Shown piece after piece: positions 43,401-52,000 of a DNA stretch of 64,000 nucleotides; the stretch's first letter is position 1; every line of letters begins with the position of its first letter. The notes beneath the pieces are model-generated. The model ran no database searches. It was not told the DNA's origin and saw only the letters and a list, made by a program, of their open reading frames with translations. A program made the position numbers and the translations under genes. Origin of the DNA: JAGOBP01 sp964550855. Lineage in GTDB: Bacteria > Chloroflexota > Anaerolineae > Fen-1058. The DNA lies in NCBI GenBank assembly GCA_964550855.1, contig CAZKBQ010000015.1:1-64000 (forward strand). Direction: 5' to 3'.

Positions 43401-44716
43401 ACTTCGGATTGAACACGTATCTGACCCGCGAGGTAAGCCGCGATCGCTCGGCCGCCAATCGGCAGCTGGCTAACACCTCGATTTTGCGCCTGATGCTGGG
43501 CGGGCTTGCGCTGCCGGTGATGATCGTGGTGCTGCTGATCGGCAACGGCGTGTTCCAGTTGACGACCGAGACGGTGATCGCCATCGCGCTGCTGGCGCTG
43601 GCGCAGATTCCGGGCAGTCTGAACACCGGCCTCACGGCGATGTTCTACGCTTACGAGCGGGCCGAGTATCCGGCGGCGCTGAGCGTGGTGACGGGACTGC
43701 TGAAGGTGCTGTTTGGCGTGCCCGCGCTGCTGGCGGGTTGGGGCATCATCGGGCTGGGCGCGGTCAGCCTGCTGGTCAATACCCTGACCTTCGGGGTGCT
43801 GTACGCGCTGATGGTACGCCTGATCGTCAGGCCGCGTTACGAAAGCGATCCGGCCCTGCGGCGCGGCATGCTGCGCGAATCGTTTCCGCTGATGCTCAAT
43901 CACCTGCTGGCGACGCTGTTTTTTAAGGTGGACGTGCCGATGTTGCAGGCCATGCAGGGGCCGGCGGTGGTGGGCTGGTACAGCACCGCCTATAAGTGGC
44001 TGGACGCGCTGAACATTATCCCGGCGTATTCCACCATGGCGCTGTTTCCGGTGATGGCGCGGCAGGCGACGGAAGACAAAGAAGCGTTGATGCGCTCGAC
44101 GCGCTTCGCGATCAAGTTCCTTGTGCTGCTGGCCTTGCCCATCGCGGTGCTGACGACGTTCATTGCGCCGACGCTGGTGCTGGTACTGGGCGGGCCGGAA
44201 TATCTGCCCAGCGCCGCCATCGCCCTGCAAATCATGATCTGGTCGATCCCGTTTGGCTGGATCAACAGCATTGTCAATTACATCCTCATCGCGCTGGGGC
44301 AGCAGAGCAAGCTGACGCGCGCCTTCGTCGTGGGGTTGTCGTTCAACATCGTCGCAAATTTGATTTTGATCCCGCATTTCTCGTATGTAGCCGCGGCGGC
44401 TGTGACGATCATGTCGGAATTGGTCGAGGGTCTCGTGTTCATGATCTACCTCGAACGGTCGCTGGGATCGATCCGGTGGATGCGTTTGTTGTGGCGGCCG
44501 TTCGCGGCGGCGGGGGCGATGCTGCTGGTGATGGCGCTCACGTGGTTAGTACAGCCCCTGATTGGGCTGGTGGCCGGCCCGATCGTCTATCTCGGCTCGC
44601 TGGCCGCCCTGCGCGTCATCGGCCCCGACGAGCGGCGTGTGTTCAATCGGCTGCGGGGCTCGCGCAGCGCGGAAGAGAACGAGCGCGCCGGCGAAGCGGC
44701 GGCGAGCACGATCTAG
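40466..44716 (+). CDS. YfhO-like membrane protein fused to a Wzx/MurJ-type flippase
   Basis: A single 1416-residue frame. About residues 1-920 form a YfhO-like glycan-modifying protein: N-terminal LLPLALFWPVTLGGRTLLPV, DNLYQWQPWR, many membrane helices, then an external beta-rich domain ending SDTYFTGWQAFV and YSPWSFKLGLFVSFMAW. About 930-1385 form a polysaccharide flippase with about 14 helices: NLFNRVIDFAFAALMLRILQ, then ENAGNYYFAVVIVGW. These are normally separate genes; here they are joined without a stop. Residues about 248-293 (KRQEARATG and on to YSLRFTFRVL) are encoded by heptamer repeat DNA inserted in the YfhO part. The likely role is glycan decoration and lipid-linked export, following the glycosyltransferase gene. 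Confidence 0.85.
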   Translation: MLRHRRADLLILAVLLLLPLALFWPVTLGGRTLLPVDNLYQWQPWRAAADQFNAQIPQNQLVSDLILENYAWKHFIVESIANRQIPLWNPYLFAGAPFLANGQHSAYYPFSLLFYVLPLTAAYGWFTVSQLFLAGAFMYVFTRVLGMGRLASLTAAIVYQLSGFYILSVVFTMIIAAAAWLPLLLAAIELIIRQQPIFGRPATVPWVMLGAAALACQIMAGHIEITYYTLLIMALYALWRLVALARQHTRQAAEGKRQEARATGRTAFRLRPASYSLRFTFRVLRRPVFALIALVLLGVGMAAIQLLPYIEILPQNFRAGSATFDQVLGWALPPRHVLEMLMPNFFGNPAQHTVFDIMTGQNVLLNSPFNAQNPQGAYSTMWGIKNYVEGGAYLGILPLLLALYGLVRGGYPQARSQRWFFAFLAVISLAFMFGTPLYAILYYGLPGIDQLHSPFRWIWPFTISVAVLAGLGVDALMIHDLRDKYVRARKGLINLFCLNGPVSFRTILAGFAFWSGIALLLGLLASRLIFPAQSIALADRLMNSLALANTAFDNPQLFYSHLWRNLLLFASFLTMSGVVLRVSLCPIFVTLPQDRRVAIWKPLVLIVITLDLFAGAIGFNPTVDPKLLDYTPPVIDWLKRDQSPWRFTTFDPKGRKTFNANAAWPYRLQDVRGYDSIILKQYADYMSVIEAQNETQFNRIAPITQYSGLDSPMLDLLNVKYVLTDPDVTIDSPKYQLVYDAEVKVYANLGVLPRAFTLPIGCEVTTADPLMALRQHDPRTTVILDAPAGRAPGGAADSQPVPAEGCALTPAEVSDYQIDDVVIAAQVDRPSWLVLSDTYFTGWQAFVVHADQSETEIPIHRAYGNFRAVEVPVGRSIIHFKYSPWSFKLGLFVSFMAWMVLIFFATIWLWRLAYREEKHAVTTTQRVAKNSLAPMALNLFNRVIDFAFAALMLRILQPENAGNYYFAVVIVGWLEIFTNFGLNTYLTREVSRDRSAANRQLANTSILRLMLGGLALPVMIVVLLIGNGVFQLTTETVIAIALLALAQIPGSLNTGLTAMFYAYERAEYPAALSVVTGLLKVLFGVPALLAGWGIIGLGAVSLLVNTLTFGVLYALMVRLIVRPRYESDPALRRGMLRESFPLMLNHLLATLFFKVDVPMLQAMQGPAVVGWYSTAYKWLDALNIIPAYSTMALFPVMARQATEDKEALMRSTRFAIKFLVLLALPIAVLTTFIAPTLVLVLGGPEYLPSAAIALQIMIWSIPFGWINSIVNYILIALGQQSKLTRAFVVGLSFNIVANLILIPHFSYVAAAAVTIMSELVEGLVFMIYLERSLGSIRWMRLLWRPFAAAGAMLLVMALTWLVQPLIGLVAGPIVYLGSLAALRVIGPDERRVFNRLRGSRSAEENERAGEAAASTI
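41215..41315 (+). repeat. Heptamer repeats inside the YfhO-flippase coding sequence
   Basis: Five units of GCAGAAG type run from 41215 to 41249 (GCAGGCG, GCAGAAG, GCAAGAG, GCAGGAG, GCGCGAG). Then, after 45 bases, TACGTTT (41295), TACGTTT (41302) and CGCGTTT (41309) appear, the complement of the AAACGTA units at 13241. The reading frame stays open through both. Confidence 0.8.
44694..44716 (+). repeat. 23-bp direct repeat, copy 1, at the flippase-fusion 3' end
   Basis: Bases 44694-44716, ending in the TAG stop codon, match 45743-45765 at 22 of 23 positions. Both copies form the last codons of consecutive genes (AAASTI and AAARTI). The pair brackets the SDR gene, suggesting a duplication or insertion event. 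Confidence 0.75.
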
Positions 44717-44838
44717 ATCGGTTGTCGCGTTGATTTGCCCCATCGCTCCTGCTCGCGGAGCGTGGCAGGCCAGCGGTTGAGAACGGCGGAGTGTCACACC
44801 GCACGGCACACCGACCCGCCTGAATCAAGGATATTTTC

Positions 44839-45765
44839 ATGCCAGACACACCTTTACGCGTGGTGCTGATCACCGGCGGCAACAGCGGCATCGGCTTTGC
44901 CACCGCCCGCAAAATGGCGGCCAAAGGCTTCCATGTGCTCATGGCGGCGCGCAATCAACAGACCGCGGCGCAAGCCATCGCGCGGATCAAAGCCGAACAA
45001 CCTGAGGCCCGCCTCGAATCGATCCCGTTGGATCTGGCGTCATTCGCGTCGATCCGGCAGTGCGCGGCGACGTTCAAAGCGAAAGGCTATCCGCTGCACG
45101 TCTTGATCAACAATGCGGGCGGATCGTTCAGGGGTCAGCAGGCCAGTTTCACCGCCGATGGTTTTGAGATGACGTTTGGCACGAATCACCTGGGGCACTT
45201 CCTGCTCACCAACTTGCTGCTCGACGTGCTGCTGCAATCGGCGCCGGCGCGCGTGATCACCGTCTCGTCGCAGCGGCACATTCCCGGTTATGCAGGCGGC
45301 AAAGGCGCGCAATTTGATTGGGACAACTTGAAAGCCGAGAAATTCTACGACGCTTCGTTATTCTATTGCAATTCCAAGCTGGCGAACATGTGGTTCGCCT
45401 ACGAGCTGCAGCGGCGATTGGCTGGTGCGCACGTCACGTCGAACGCGGTGTGTCCGGGCTTCGTGCCGGAAGCGATCGGCAACCGGCGGAGTTCGTGGCT
45501 CGATCGGATGTTGTACCGCCGCATTTTGCCGCGCATGCCCTTTGCGCGATCGCTCGATCAGGCGTCGTCGTCGTATGTGCTGGCAGCGACCGATCCACGC
45601 TGGGAGTGTGTGGGCGGCAGGTTCATCGTCGATGGCACAGAGCGCCGCTCGAGCGACGCCTCGTACGATGAGGCGCAGGCGCGCAAGCTGTGGGAGTTGA
45701 GTGAAGTATGGTGCGGGTTGGGTGAAGGAAAAGCCGCCGCTCAAGCGGCGGCGCGCACGATCTAG
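44839..45765 (+). CDS. Short-chain dehydrogenase (retinol dehydrogenase-like)
   Basis: This 308-residue classical SDR begins VVLITGGNSGIGFATARKMA (TGxxxGIG). It has LINNAGGSF, the NHLGHFLL helix, the Ser of VITVSSQRHI and the catalytic YxxxK in FYCNSKLANM. The pattern matches the retinol dehydrogenase/oxidoreductase-related group that uses NADP(H). The substrate in bacteria is unknown. AAGGATATTTTC precedes ATG 44839. Its last 23 bases repeat the 3' end of the preceding gene, and a GCCGCCGCT/AGCGGCGGC hairpin overlaps its end. Confidence 0.87.
   Translation: MPDTPLRVVLITGGNSGIGFATARKMAAKGFHVLMAARNQQTAAQAIARIKAEQPEARLESIPLDLASFASIRQCAATFKAKGYPLHVLINNAGGSFRGQQASFTADGFEMTFGTNHLGHFLLTNLLLDVLLQSAPARVITVSSQRHIPGYAGGKGAQFDWDNLKAEKFYDASLFYCNSKLANMWFAYELQRRLAGAHVTSNAVCPGFVPEAIGNRRSSWLDRMLYRRILPRMPFARSLDQASSSYVLAATDPRWECVGGRFIVDGTERRSSDASYDEAQARKLWELSEVWCGLGEGKAAAQAAARTI
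45743..45765 (+). repeat. 23-bp direct repeat, copy 2, at the SDR 3' end
   Basis: Partner of 44694-44716, with one mismatch (A at 44705, C at 45754). The copies are 1049 bases apart. Confidence 0.75.
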
Positions 45766-45874
45766 AGCGAGCGCGGCATGCGTCACGCGCCGCCGGTGCA
45801 GGCCGGGAAGGCATAGGGGCGATGGGCGGACAACGTGCGAATCTTTCAAAGGGCGCCAGCCCGGGAAGTGGACA

Positions 45875-46168
45875 ATGCTTAAAGACCAATTTCTTCAGGC
45901 ACGGCAGAGCAACCACAAGATCAGGCTGACGTTTTATGCCGATGTTGAACACAAGGTGCACGATCGGATTTGCGCGCCGCTGGACTATGGCCCCGGCAAG
46001 GCCGATCGCTCGGATCACTTCCATGTCTGGGTCTATGAGAGCACTTCGCGCGAGCATCTGTTGAGCCTGAAGCCCGAACAGGTTCGGCGCATCGACATCC
46101 TCAGCGAAGAGTTTGATCCGGCTGATTTTGTATGGTTCATCAACCGGGACTGGGGACAAAAACTGTAG
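45875..46168 (+). CDS. Small conserved-looking protein, 97 residues, unknown function
   Basis: ATG 45875 follows GGGAAG at about ten bases. The protein has KIRLTFYADVEHKVHDRICA, a DHFHVWVYES strand and a C-terminal EQVRRIDILSEEFDPADFVW. The order basic strand, VWV strand, then RRI-D-IL and FDP resembles the beta-sheet core of WYL ligand-binding domains without their DNA-binding part, but the match is weak. It stands alone between the SDR and asnS. I assign no function. Confidence 0.65.
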   Translation: MLKDQFLQARQSNHKIRLTFYADVEHKVHDRICAPLDYGPGKADRSDHFHVWVYESTSREHLLSLKPEQVRRIDILSEEFDPADFVWFINRDWGQKL

Positions 46169-46250
46169 GCTGGCTGATCTCGCGTTACGCGCACCAGCCC
46201 CTGCGTTTCATGGTAGAATCCCTCTCGACCTTACCTCGGAGATGATCCTC

Positions 46251-47582
46251 ATGATCATTCGTCTGGAAAACATCGCGCAGTACGTCGGGCAGACCGTCAC
46301 CATCCAGGGCTGGTTATACGACAAGACCGACAAGGGCAAGCTGCAATTTTTGCAGGTGCGCGACGGCAGCGGCATCGCGCAGGCCGTGGTCTTCAAGAAG
46401 GACGTTTCGCCGGAAATCTTTGAAGCGGCCAAACGTCTGACACAGGAATCCAGCCTCATCGTCACCGGCTCGATCCGTGCCGACGAGCGCGCGCCCGGCA
46501 TCCCCGGCGGCTTCGAGATCGGCGTCAGCGATCTGCAGGTGGTGCAGATCGCGCAGGAATATCCCATCACGCCCAAAGAGCACGGCGTGGAATTCCTCAT
46601 GGACAACCGCCATTTGTGGCTGCGCTCCTCGCGGCAGTGGGCCATCCAGCGCGTGCGCTCTACCGCCATGCGCGCCATGCGCGAGTGGCTGGACGAGCAC
46701 GGCTGCATGGAAGTGTCCACGCCCATCCTCACGCCCGCCGCCGCCGAAGGCACCACCACGCTCTTCCCGGTGACGTACTTCGAGCAGCAGGCTTACCTGG
46801 CGCAGACCGGCCAGCTCTATAACGAAGCCAACATCTTCGCATTTAAGGGCGTCTACTGTTTTGGCCCCACCTTCCGCGCCGAAAAGAGCAAGACGCGCCG
46901 TCACCTCACCGAGTTCTGGATGATCGAACCGGAGATCGCGTATTGCGATCTGGATCAACTGCTCGAAATCGAAGAGCAATTTGTCAGCCACATCGTGCAG
47001 ACCTGTCTCAAGACCCGATCGGTGGAGCTGCGCTATCTGGGCCGCGATCTGAGCAAGCTGGAGAACATCGTGCCGCCGTTCCCGCGCATCCGCTACGACG
47101 AAGCCATTGAGCGGCTGCATCAACTCGCGGCGGACACCGACGACCCCGAGCAGAAGGAACTCTTGAAGATTGAGTGGGGCGACGACTTCGGCTCGCCGCA
47201 CGAGACCGCGCTGACGCAGCTGTTCGACAAGCCGGTGTTCGTCGTCGGTTATCCCACCGCCGTGAAGGCCTTCTACATGGAGCCGTGGCCAGGCCGGCCG
47301 GAAGTGTGCAAGAGCGCCGACCTGCTCGCGCCGGAGGGCTATGGTGAGATCATCGGTGGCTCCGAGCGCATGTCCGATCCCGACTTGCTGGTCCAGCGCA
47401 TCAAAGAACACGGCCTGCCGATGGAACCGTATCAGTGGTATATCGATCTGCGCAAGTACGGCAGCGTGCCGCACAGCGGCTTCGGTCTGGGCGTCGAAAG
47501 AACGGTCGGTTGGATCTGCGGGCTGGAGCACATCCGCGAAGTCAGCCCGTTCCCGCGCCTGATCAATCGACTGTACCCCTAA
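46251..47582 (+). CDS. asnS: Asparaginyl-tRNA synthetase
   Basis: This 443-residue class IIb synthetase charges tRNA-Asn in the cytoplasm. The N-terminal OB-fold anticodon domain holds VTIQGWLYDKTDKGKLQFLQ and VRDGSGIAQAVVF. The catalytic domain has motif 2 (CFGPTFRAEKSKTRRHLTEF, then W) and motif 3 (GFGLGVERTVGWICGLEHIR). The ending VSPFPRLINRLYP is typical of AsnRS rather than AspRS. Start: ATG 46251 is 9 bases after GGAG; the in-frame ATG at 46242 abuts that site, so it is less likely. A hairpin terminator follows. Confidence 0.93.
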   Translation: MIIRLENIAQYVGQTVTIQGWLYDKTDKGKLQFLQVRDGSGIAQAVVFKKDVSPEIFEAAKRLTQESSLIVTGSIRADERAPGIPGGFEIGVSDLQVVQIAQEYPITPKEHGVEFLMDNRHLWLRSSRQWAIQRVRSTAMRAMREWLDEHGCMEVSTPILTPAAAEGTTTLFPVTYFEQQAYLAQTGQLYNEANIFAFKGVYCFGPTFRAEKSKTRRHLTEFWMIEPEIAYCDLDQLLEIEEQFVSHIVQTCLKTRSVELRYLGRDLSKLENIVPPFPRIRYDEAIERLHQLAADTDDPEQKELLKIEWGDDFGSPHETALTQLFDKPVFVVGYPTAVKAFYMEPWPGRPEVCKSADLLAPEGYGEIIGGSERMSDPDLLVQRIKEHGLPMEPYQWYIDLRKYGSVPHSGFGLGVERTVGWICGLEHIREVSPFPRLINRLYP

Positions 47583-47600
47583 GCGGCCTCGAGTAAACTC

Positions 47601-47626
47601 AACGCCCCGCCCGCCGGCGGGGCGTT
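47601..47626 (+). terminator. Terminator hairpin after asnS
   Basis: An 11-bp GC-rich stem pairs AACGCCCCGCC (47601-47611) with GGCGGGGCGTT (47616-47626), then GTCATTTCT. It lies between convergent genes and may serve both. Confidence 0.75.
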
Positions 47627-47651
47627 GTCATTTCTGGATCAGTCTCGTTCG

Positions 47652-50600
47652 TTACTTGCACAGGCCGCCCAGCCATAGCTGGCACTCACTGTCAAACATG
47701 GATCGTCCTACGCGCCGCTGTGCCTCGGCCAGCATCTCTGTCACATCACCAAAGACTGGCCACAGGCGCGTGGTACCGTCGCGGCTGGCCGTAACCACGC
47801 GCGTGCCGTCGGCGTTGAAACTGGCCGACCAGGCCCGATCGGTGTGACCGGCCAGCGCGCCGATCAGGCGGCCTGTCGCGGTGTCCCACAACTGCACGGA
47901 TCCATCACTGCCGCCCAGCAACAGCGTGCGCGCATCGCGGCTATAGGCCAGCGTGGACAGGTTCGACGACAGCGCCGATTTCAGCACAGCCAGCAGATTC
48001 CCATCCGGCCGATACAACCGAACGCTGTTCTCGTTGTCGATCGTCAAGATCACTTGCCCGTTTGCGCTGACGGCCACGGGCGCTGAATAACCGCTCAACG
48101 TCGCTCTCAGCGCCCCATCGATCTGCCACACGCGCGTCGTGCCGTCGCCATAAAAGGTGATAATCCGCTGCCCGTCAGGCGTGAACATCGCGGCCGAGGC
48201 GGTCGTGGTATCCCCGCCCAACGATCGGATCAACGTGCCATCGGTACGCCACAAACGCGTTGTGCCGTCGTCGCTGGCGGTGAGCAGCTGCGAACTGTCC
48301 GGGCTGAACTTCACCGAATTGATCACGTCTGAATGACCGCTCAACGTGGCGGCCAGCTGCCCGTCCGATCGCCATATGTTGACGTTTAGACGTGAGAAAT
48401 CGCGCGCCGCCAGCCATTGACCATCCGGGCTAAAGCAATCAAGCCAGGCTTCACCGGGCGGCGCATCGAGTTGAGCGAGCTGCGTGCCATCGTCACGCCA
48501 CAGCCCCGCCAGCCCGCTATCGGTTGGGACGACCAGTCGTGTCCCATCGGGACTCAAGCACGCCGTCCAGGTGAAATCGGTGCGGCCGGGAAACTCGTGA
48601 ATGAACGTTCCATCGCTTCGCCACAAGCGGGCCGTGCCATCTTCACTGGTGGTCAGGATTCGCGTGCCATCCCGACTGAACGTCGCCCAGCGGATGACTG
48701 AAGTGTGGCCGGACAAGATCGTCTTCAATTGGCCGTCGGGTGTCCACAATCGTGCCGTGCCGTCGTCGCTGGCCGTCAAGATCGAAGAACCATCGGGGCT
48801 GTAAGCCACCACATTCACCCAATCAGTATGGCCTTCCAGCGTGTGGCTAAACATCCGATCGATCCGCCACAATCTCGCAGTAACGTCCTCGCCGCCGGTG
48901 ACGATCCACCGACCGTCCGGGCTGAAGGCGGCGCGGCTGACATCGCGGCTGTGACCGCGCAGCACCGCCACCAGCGTGCCGTCCGATCGCCACAACCGCG
49001 CCGTATCGTCGGCGCTGGCCGTGACGATGAGCGCCCCGTCGGGGCTGAAGGCCGCCGCATTGACAAAGCTGGTGTGGCCGGCCAGCGTCGCCACCGGCGT
49101 GCCGTCGGCCTGCCACAACCGCGCCGTGCCGTCTTTGCTGGCCGTCAAGATCAACCTGCCGTCCGGGCTGAATTCGGCCACGTTCACGATGTCGGCGTGG
49201 CCGATCAGCGTCGCCAGCAATTCGCCCTGCAAATTCCAGATCCGCGCCGTCTTGTCCCAACCGGCCGTCAACACGCGCTGTCCGTCCGGGCTGAACACGG
49301 CGGAATACACCTCGGCGGTGTGGCCGGTCAGCTCAACGACCGGCGCGCCATCGGTGCGCCACAGGCGGGCGGTCTTGTCGCTGCTGGCTGTGACGAGGAG
49401 TGACCCATCGGGGCTGAAGCGGGCCGAGTTGATCGCGCCGGTGTGGCCGGTCAATGTCACGACGGGCGTCCCGTCGATTCGCCACACGCGCGCGCGGCCG
49501 TCGAAGCTGGCCGCAACGACGAGCTGACCGTTCGGGCTGAAACCGACGTCAGTTATGCTGTTATCGAACTGGCCCAGCGTGGCGACCAATTGCCCATCAC
49601 GACGATAGAGCTGCACCTGATCGAGGTTGTTCACGGCTATCAACCGCCCGTCCGGGCTGAAATTGACCGCGTCCACCTGACCGGATAACTGAATCAAGAG
49701 CTCGGGGCCGGTGCCGGCTGCCGGCCACAGCCGCAGTTGACCATCGGCATCGCCCGTCAGGATCAGCTCGCCGTCCGGGCTGAACAGCGCGGCAGTCAGT
49801 CGATTGCCATGCCCGCGCAGCACTCGATCGAAATTGGCGGTCGATAACGCTTCATACAGCGCCGTGCTCGCTTCAGGCAACACGTCCGGCCCGATCGCAT
49901 CCGCGATCTTAACGGCTTCCATCGCCAGCAGCAGTCCCTGATCGCCGTCGCGCGCGACCAGACTGGTGGAATTGGCGGCCAGTGCGCGGGCCAGCGAAAT
50001 GCGGCTCTGCCGCTGCGCCTCGTCGCGCTGCAGGTTGGCGCTGATCTCAGCAGTTGCCCGTATTTGCGCCTGGGCCACGGCCTGCGTGCTGGCGGCCTGC
50101 GCCGTGTTGGCGATGGCGGCGTTTTGCACGGCCAGCGTCGCGTTAGCGTTGGCGGTTTGATTGGACTGCACGCCGAACACGCCCGCTGCCACGCCCAGCA
50201 GCACCGCAATGCCCAGCGCGCCGATCAAGTACGTCGCCCGTTGGCGCAGCCGCCGGGCCGATCGGGTCTGCTCTTCAGCTCGCTGCTTTTCCGATTCGGC
50301 CAGCCTGCGCGCATCGTCCAGTTCTTTCTGAACGCGCGCGGCCTCCCGCGCCCGATTGGCCTCTTCTGCCTCGACGGCCGCCTTCACGAATGCCTGCGCC
50401 AGCCCGCCCAGCACGATCTTCCTGGCTGCCAGCTGCTCCTGCGCATTCGCCAGGCGCGCTCCGACGTACAGGTAACTGGCGTCGCGCCCGTGCCGTTCCC
50501 ACTCGGCCGCGTCCTCGGCAATTTGGTTCTGCAGCGCGATCGCGTCGCGGTTCTCGTTGACCAGTCGGCGCAGCCACGGCCACGCCTCGATCAGCTTCTC

Positions 50601-51866
50601 GTGCGCGATGGTCACGATGTCGCGGCCGTCGCGCTCGTCGGTGATGATCAGCCGCGCATCAGCCAGTTTGCCGACCACGGCCTCGACCTGTGAGGGCTCG
50701 ACATTGGCGGGCACCAGTTCGTCGAGCAGCGCCGTGCGCCGCGTATCTTCCGCGCCGCGCCCCACCTGGATCAGGCCGCCAAACACATCGCGCGCAAGCT
50801 GCTGCTCGCCCGCACTTAACCGCGCAAAAGACTCATCGGCGTGGCGTTCCAGCGCCTGGTGGATGCCGCCGCGTTCCAGATAATCCTTCAGCGTCAGCGC
50901 GATCACGCCGCCTTTGGCCTGCTGCGCGTCGAACAGATCGCGCAGCGCAAACTGCACCAGCGGCAGCGCGCCCGGCTCGCCCTGCATGTCGGCGATGATC
51001 TGCGCCACCAGTTCCGGCTCCACCTTCAGACCCACGCGCAGGGCCGGCTGCGCGATGGCGCTGACCAGCTCGGCGGGCGTCATCGCGCCCACCTGCAGGA
51101 ACTGCCGATTGAGCAGGTCGTTCAACTGCGGGTATGCCGCGCAGTTGGACACGAAGTCCGATCGCATCGCAAACGCGATCGTGACGCGCCCGCCCTCGAT
51201 CGAGGCGGCGTGTGTGAGCAGGTTCAAGAAGGCCGCGCGTTCCGCTTCTCTGGCGACCTGCGTAAACGTCTCCTCAAATTGATCGATCAAGATCACGGCC
51301 CGCCGCGCCCGATCGTCCTTCAGCGCGATCTCGGCCCAGCGATGCAGGATCGTCGGATCGTCAGGTCCCCTGGCGCGGAGATCGTCGCCGGCGTTTAGCG
51401 ATCCGGCCAGGCTCGACGCCACGCGTGCCAGTTCGTCGAGGGGGTTGCGGCCGGGCTTCATCGCTTCGTACAGCCAGCGCTCACTGCCGGGCAGCGCGCC
51501 GTGTTTGAGGCTGTGGATCAGACCCGCGCGCGCCAGCGACGATTTGCCGCTGCCCGACGGCCCGGTGATAAACACCCAGCGCGAGTCTTTGACGCGCGAG
51601 ACCAGTTGACGCACAACGGCTTCGCGGCCAAAAAACAGATCGGCGGAGTCTTCGTCGTAAGTGGCGAGACCGAGGTAGGGACAGCGCCCGTCGAAGGGCC
51701 GGGGTTGAAACGTCGTGGCGATCTGATCGAGCAGGACGCGGACTTCGTCGGCGGTGTAGCCTTGATACGAAACGATCTTGTCGCGGCCGACGACGTCGCC
51801 CCCGATGTTGATGCTGGCCGCATCGAGGGTCAGACTGGAGTTGGAAGGAGAATCGTTGTCAATCAC
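47652..51866 (-). CDS. nSTAND NTPase with transmembrane helix and about 17 WD40 repeats
   Basis: About 1404 residues from GTG 51866. A short N-terminal motif GGDVVGRDKI (22-31) comes first, then the nSTAND1 NTPase: YLGLATYDEDSADLFFGRE and Walker A GPSGSGKSS (102-110). VILIDQFEETF is Walker B. A winged-helix-like part and coiled-coil follow, then one membrane helix (YLIGALGIAVLLGVAAGVFG) and about 17 WD40 repeats with the unit FSPDG-x-TASDDGTARLW, some nearly identical. Such STAND proteins are signal hubs: the propellers sense, the NTPase switches oligomeric state. No catalytic effector domain is visible. The upstream GTG at 51929 is rejected because a TATAAT (51910-51915, minus) lies after it. 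Convergent with asnS. Confidence 0.87.
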   Translation of the reverse strand: MIDNDSPSNSSLTLDAASINIGGDVVGRDKIVSYQGYTADEVRVLLDQIATTFQPRPFDGRCPYLGLATYDEDSADLFFGREAVVRQLVSRVKDSRWVFITGPSGSGKSSLARAGLIHSLKHGALPGSERWLYEAMKPGRNPLDELARVASSLAGSLNAGDDLRARGPDDPTILHRWAEIALKDDRARRAVILIDQFEETFTQVAREAERAAFLNLLTHAASIEGGRVTIAFAMRSDFVSNCAAYPQLNDLLNRQFLQVGAMTPAELVSAIAQPALRVGLKVEPELVAQIIADMQGEPGALPLVQFALRDLFDAQQAKGGVIALTLKDYLERGGIHQALERHADESFARLSAGEQQLARDVFGGLIQVGRGAEDTRRTALLDELVPANVEPSQVEAVVGKLADARLIITDERDGRDIVTIAHEKLIEAWPWLRRLVNENRDAIALQNQIAEDAAEWERHGRDASYLYVGARLANAQEQLAARKIVLGGLAQAFVKAAVEAEEANRAREAARVQKELDDARRLAESEKQRAEEQTRSARRLRQRATYLIGALGIAVLLGVAAGVFGVQSNQTANANATLAVQNAAIANTAQAASTQAVAQAQIRATAEISANLQRDEAQRQSRISLARALAANSTSLVARDGDQGLLLAMEAVKIADAIGPDVLPEASTALYEALSTANFDRVLRGHGNRLTAALFSPDGELILTGDADGQLRLWPAAGTGPELLIQLSGQVDAVNFSPDGRLIAVNNLDQVQLYRRDGQLVATLGQFDNSITDVGFSPNGQLVVAASFDGRARVWRIDGTPVVTLTGHTGAINSARFSPDGSLLVTASSDKTARLWRTDGAPVVELTGHTAEVYSAVFSPDGQRVLTAGWDKTARIWNLQGELLATLIGHADIVNVAEFSPDGRLILTASKDGTARLWQADGTPVATLAGHTSFVNAAAFSPDGALIVTASADDTARLWRSDGTLVAVLRGHSRDVSRAAFSPDGRWIVTGGEDVTARLWRIDRMFSHTLEGHTDWVNVVAYSPDGSSILTASDDGTARLWTPDGQLKTILSGHTSVIRWATFSRDGTRILTTSEDGTARLWRSDGTFIHEFPGRTDFTWTACLSPDGTRLVVPTDSGLAGLWRDDGTQLAQLDAPPGEAWLDCFSPDGQWLAARDFSRLNVNIWRSDGQLAATLSGHSDVINSVKFSPDSSQLLTASDDGTTRLWRTDGTLIRSLGGDTTTASAAMFTPDGQRIITFYGDGTTRVWQIDGALRATLSGYSAPVAVSANGQVILTIDNENSVRLYRPDGNLLAVLKSALSSNLSTLAYSRDARTLLLGGSDGSVQLWDTATGRLIGALAGHTDRAWSASFNADGTRVVTASRDGTTRLWPVFGDVTEMLAEAQRRVGRSMFDSECQLWLGGLCK

Positions 51867-51950
51867 CGCGGCCCCCGCTCGCCAGAAGATCAAACACGAT
51901 CGTTTACGGATTATAGCACGGGCCGCCACGCATTGCGTGCTCCAAACAAA

Positions 51951-51984
51951 ACCGGCCTCGCGCTGTCACAGCCGCGAGGCCGGT
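51951..51984 (-). terminator. Terminator for the 84-aa gene / NACHT operon
   Basis: A 12-bp stem pairs ACCGGCCTCGCG (51951-51962) with CGCGAGGCCGGT (51973-51984). On the minus strand it is followed by TTTTGTTT. Confidence 0.8.
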
Positions 51985-52000
51985 GTTTATCGTCGGGCTA

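Noticed and set aside
42968..44377. 469-codon minus-strand ORF
   Set aside because: Antisense to the flippase half; Arg/Gln/His-rich shadow without family features.
51867..51929. Upstream GTG start of the nSTAND-WD40 gene
   Set aside because: A TATAAT box on the same strand lies downstream of it, and the extra residues look non-protein-like.
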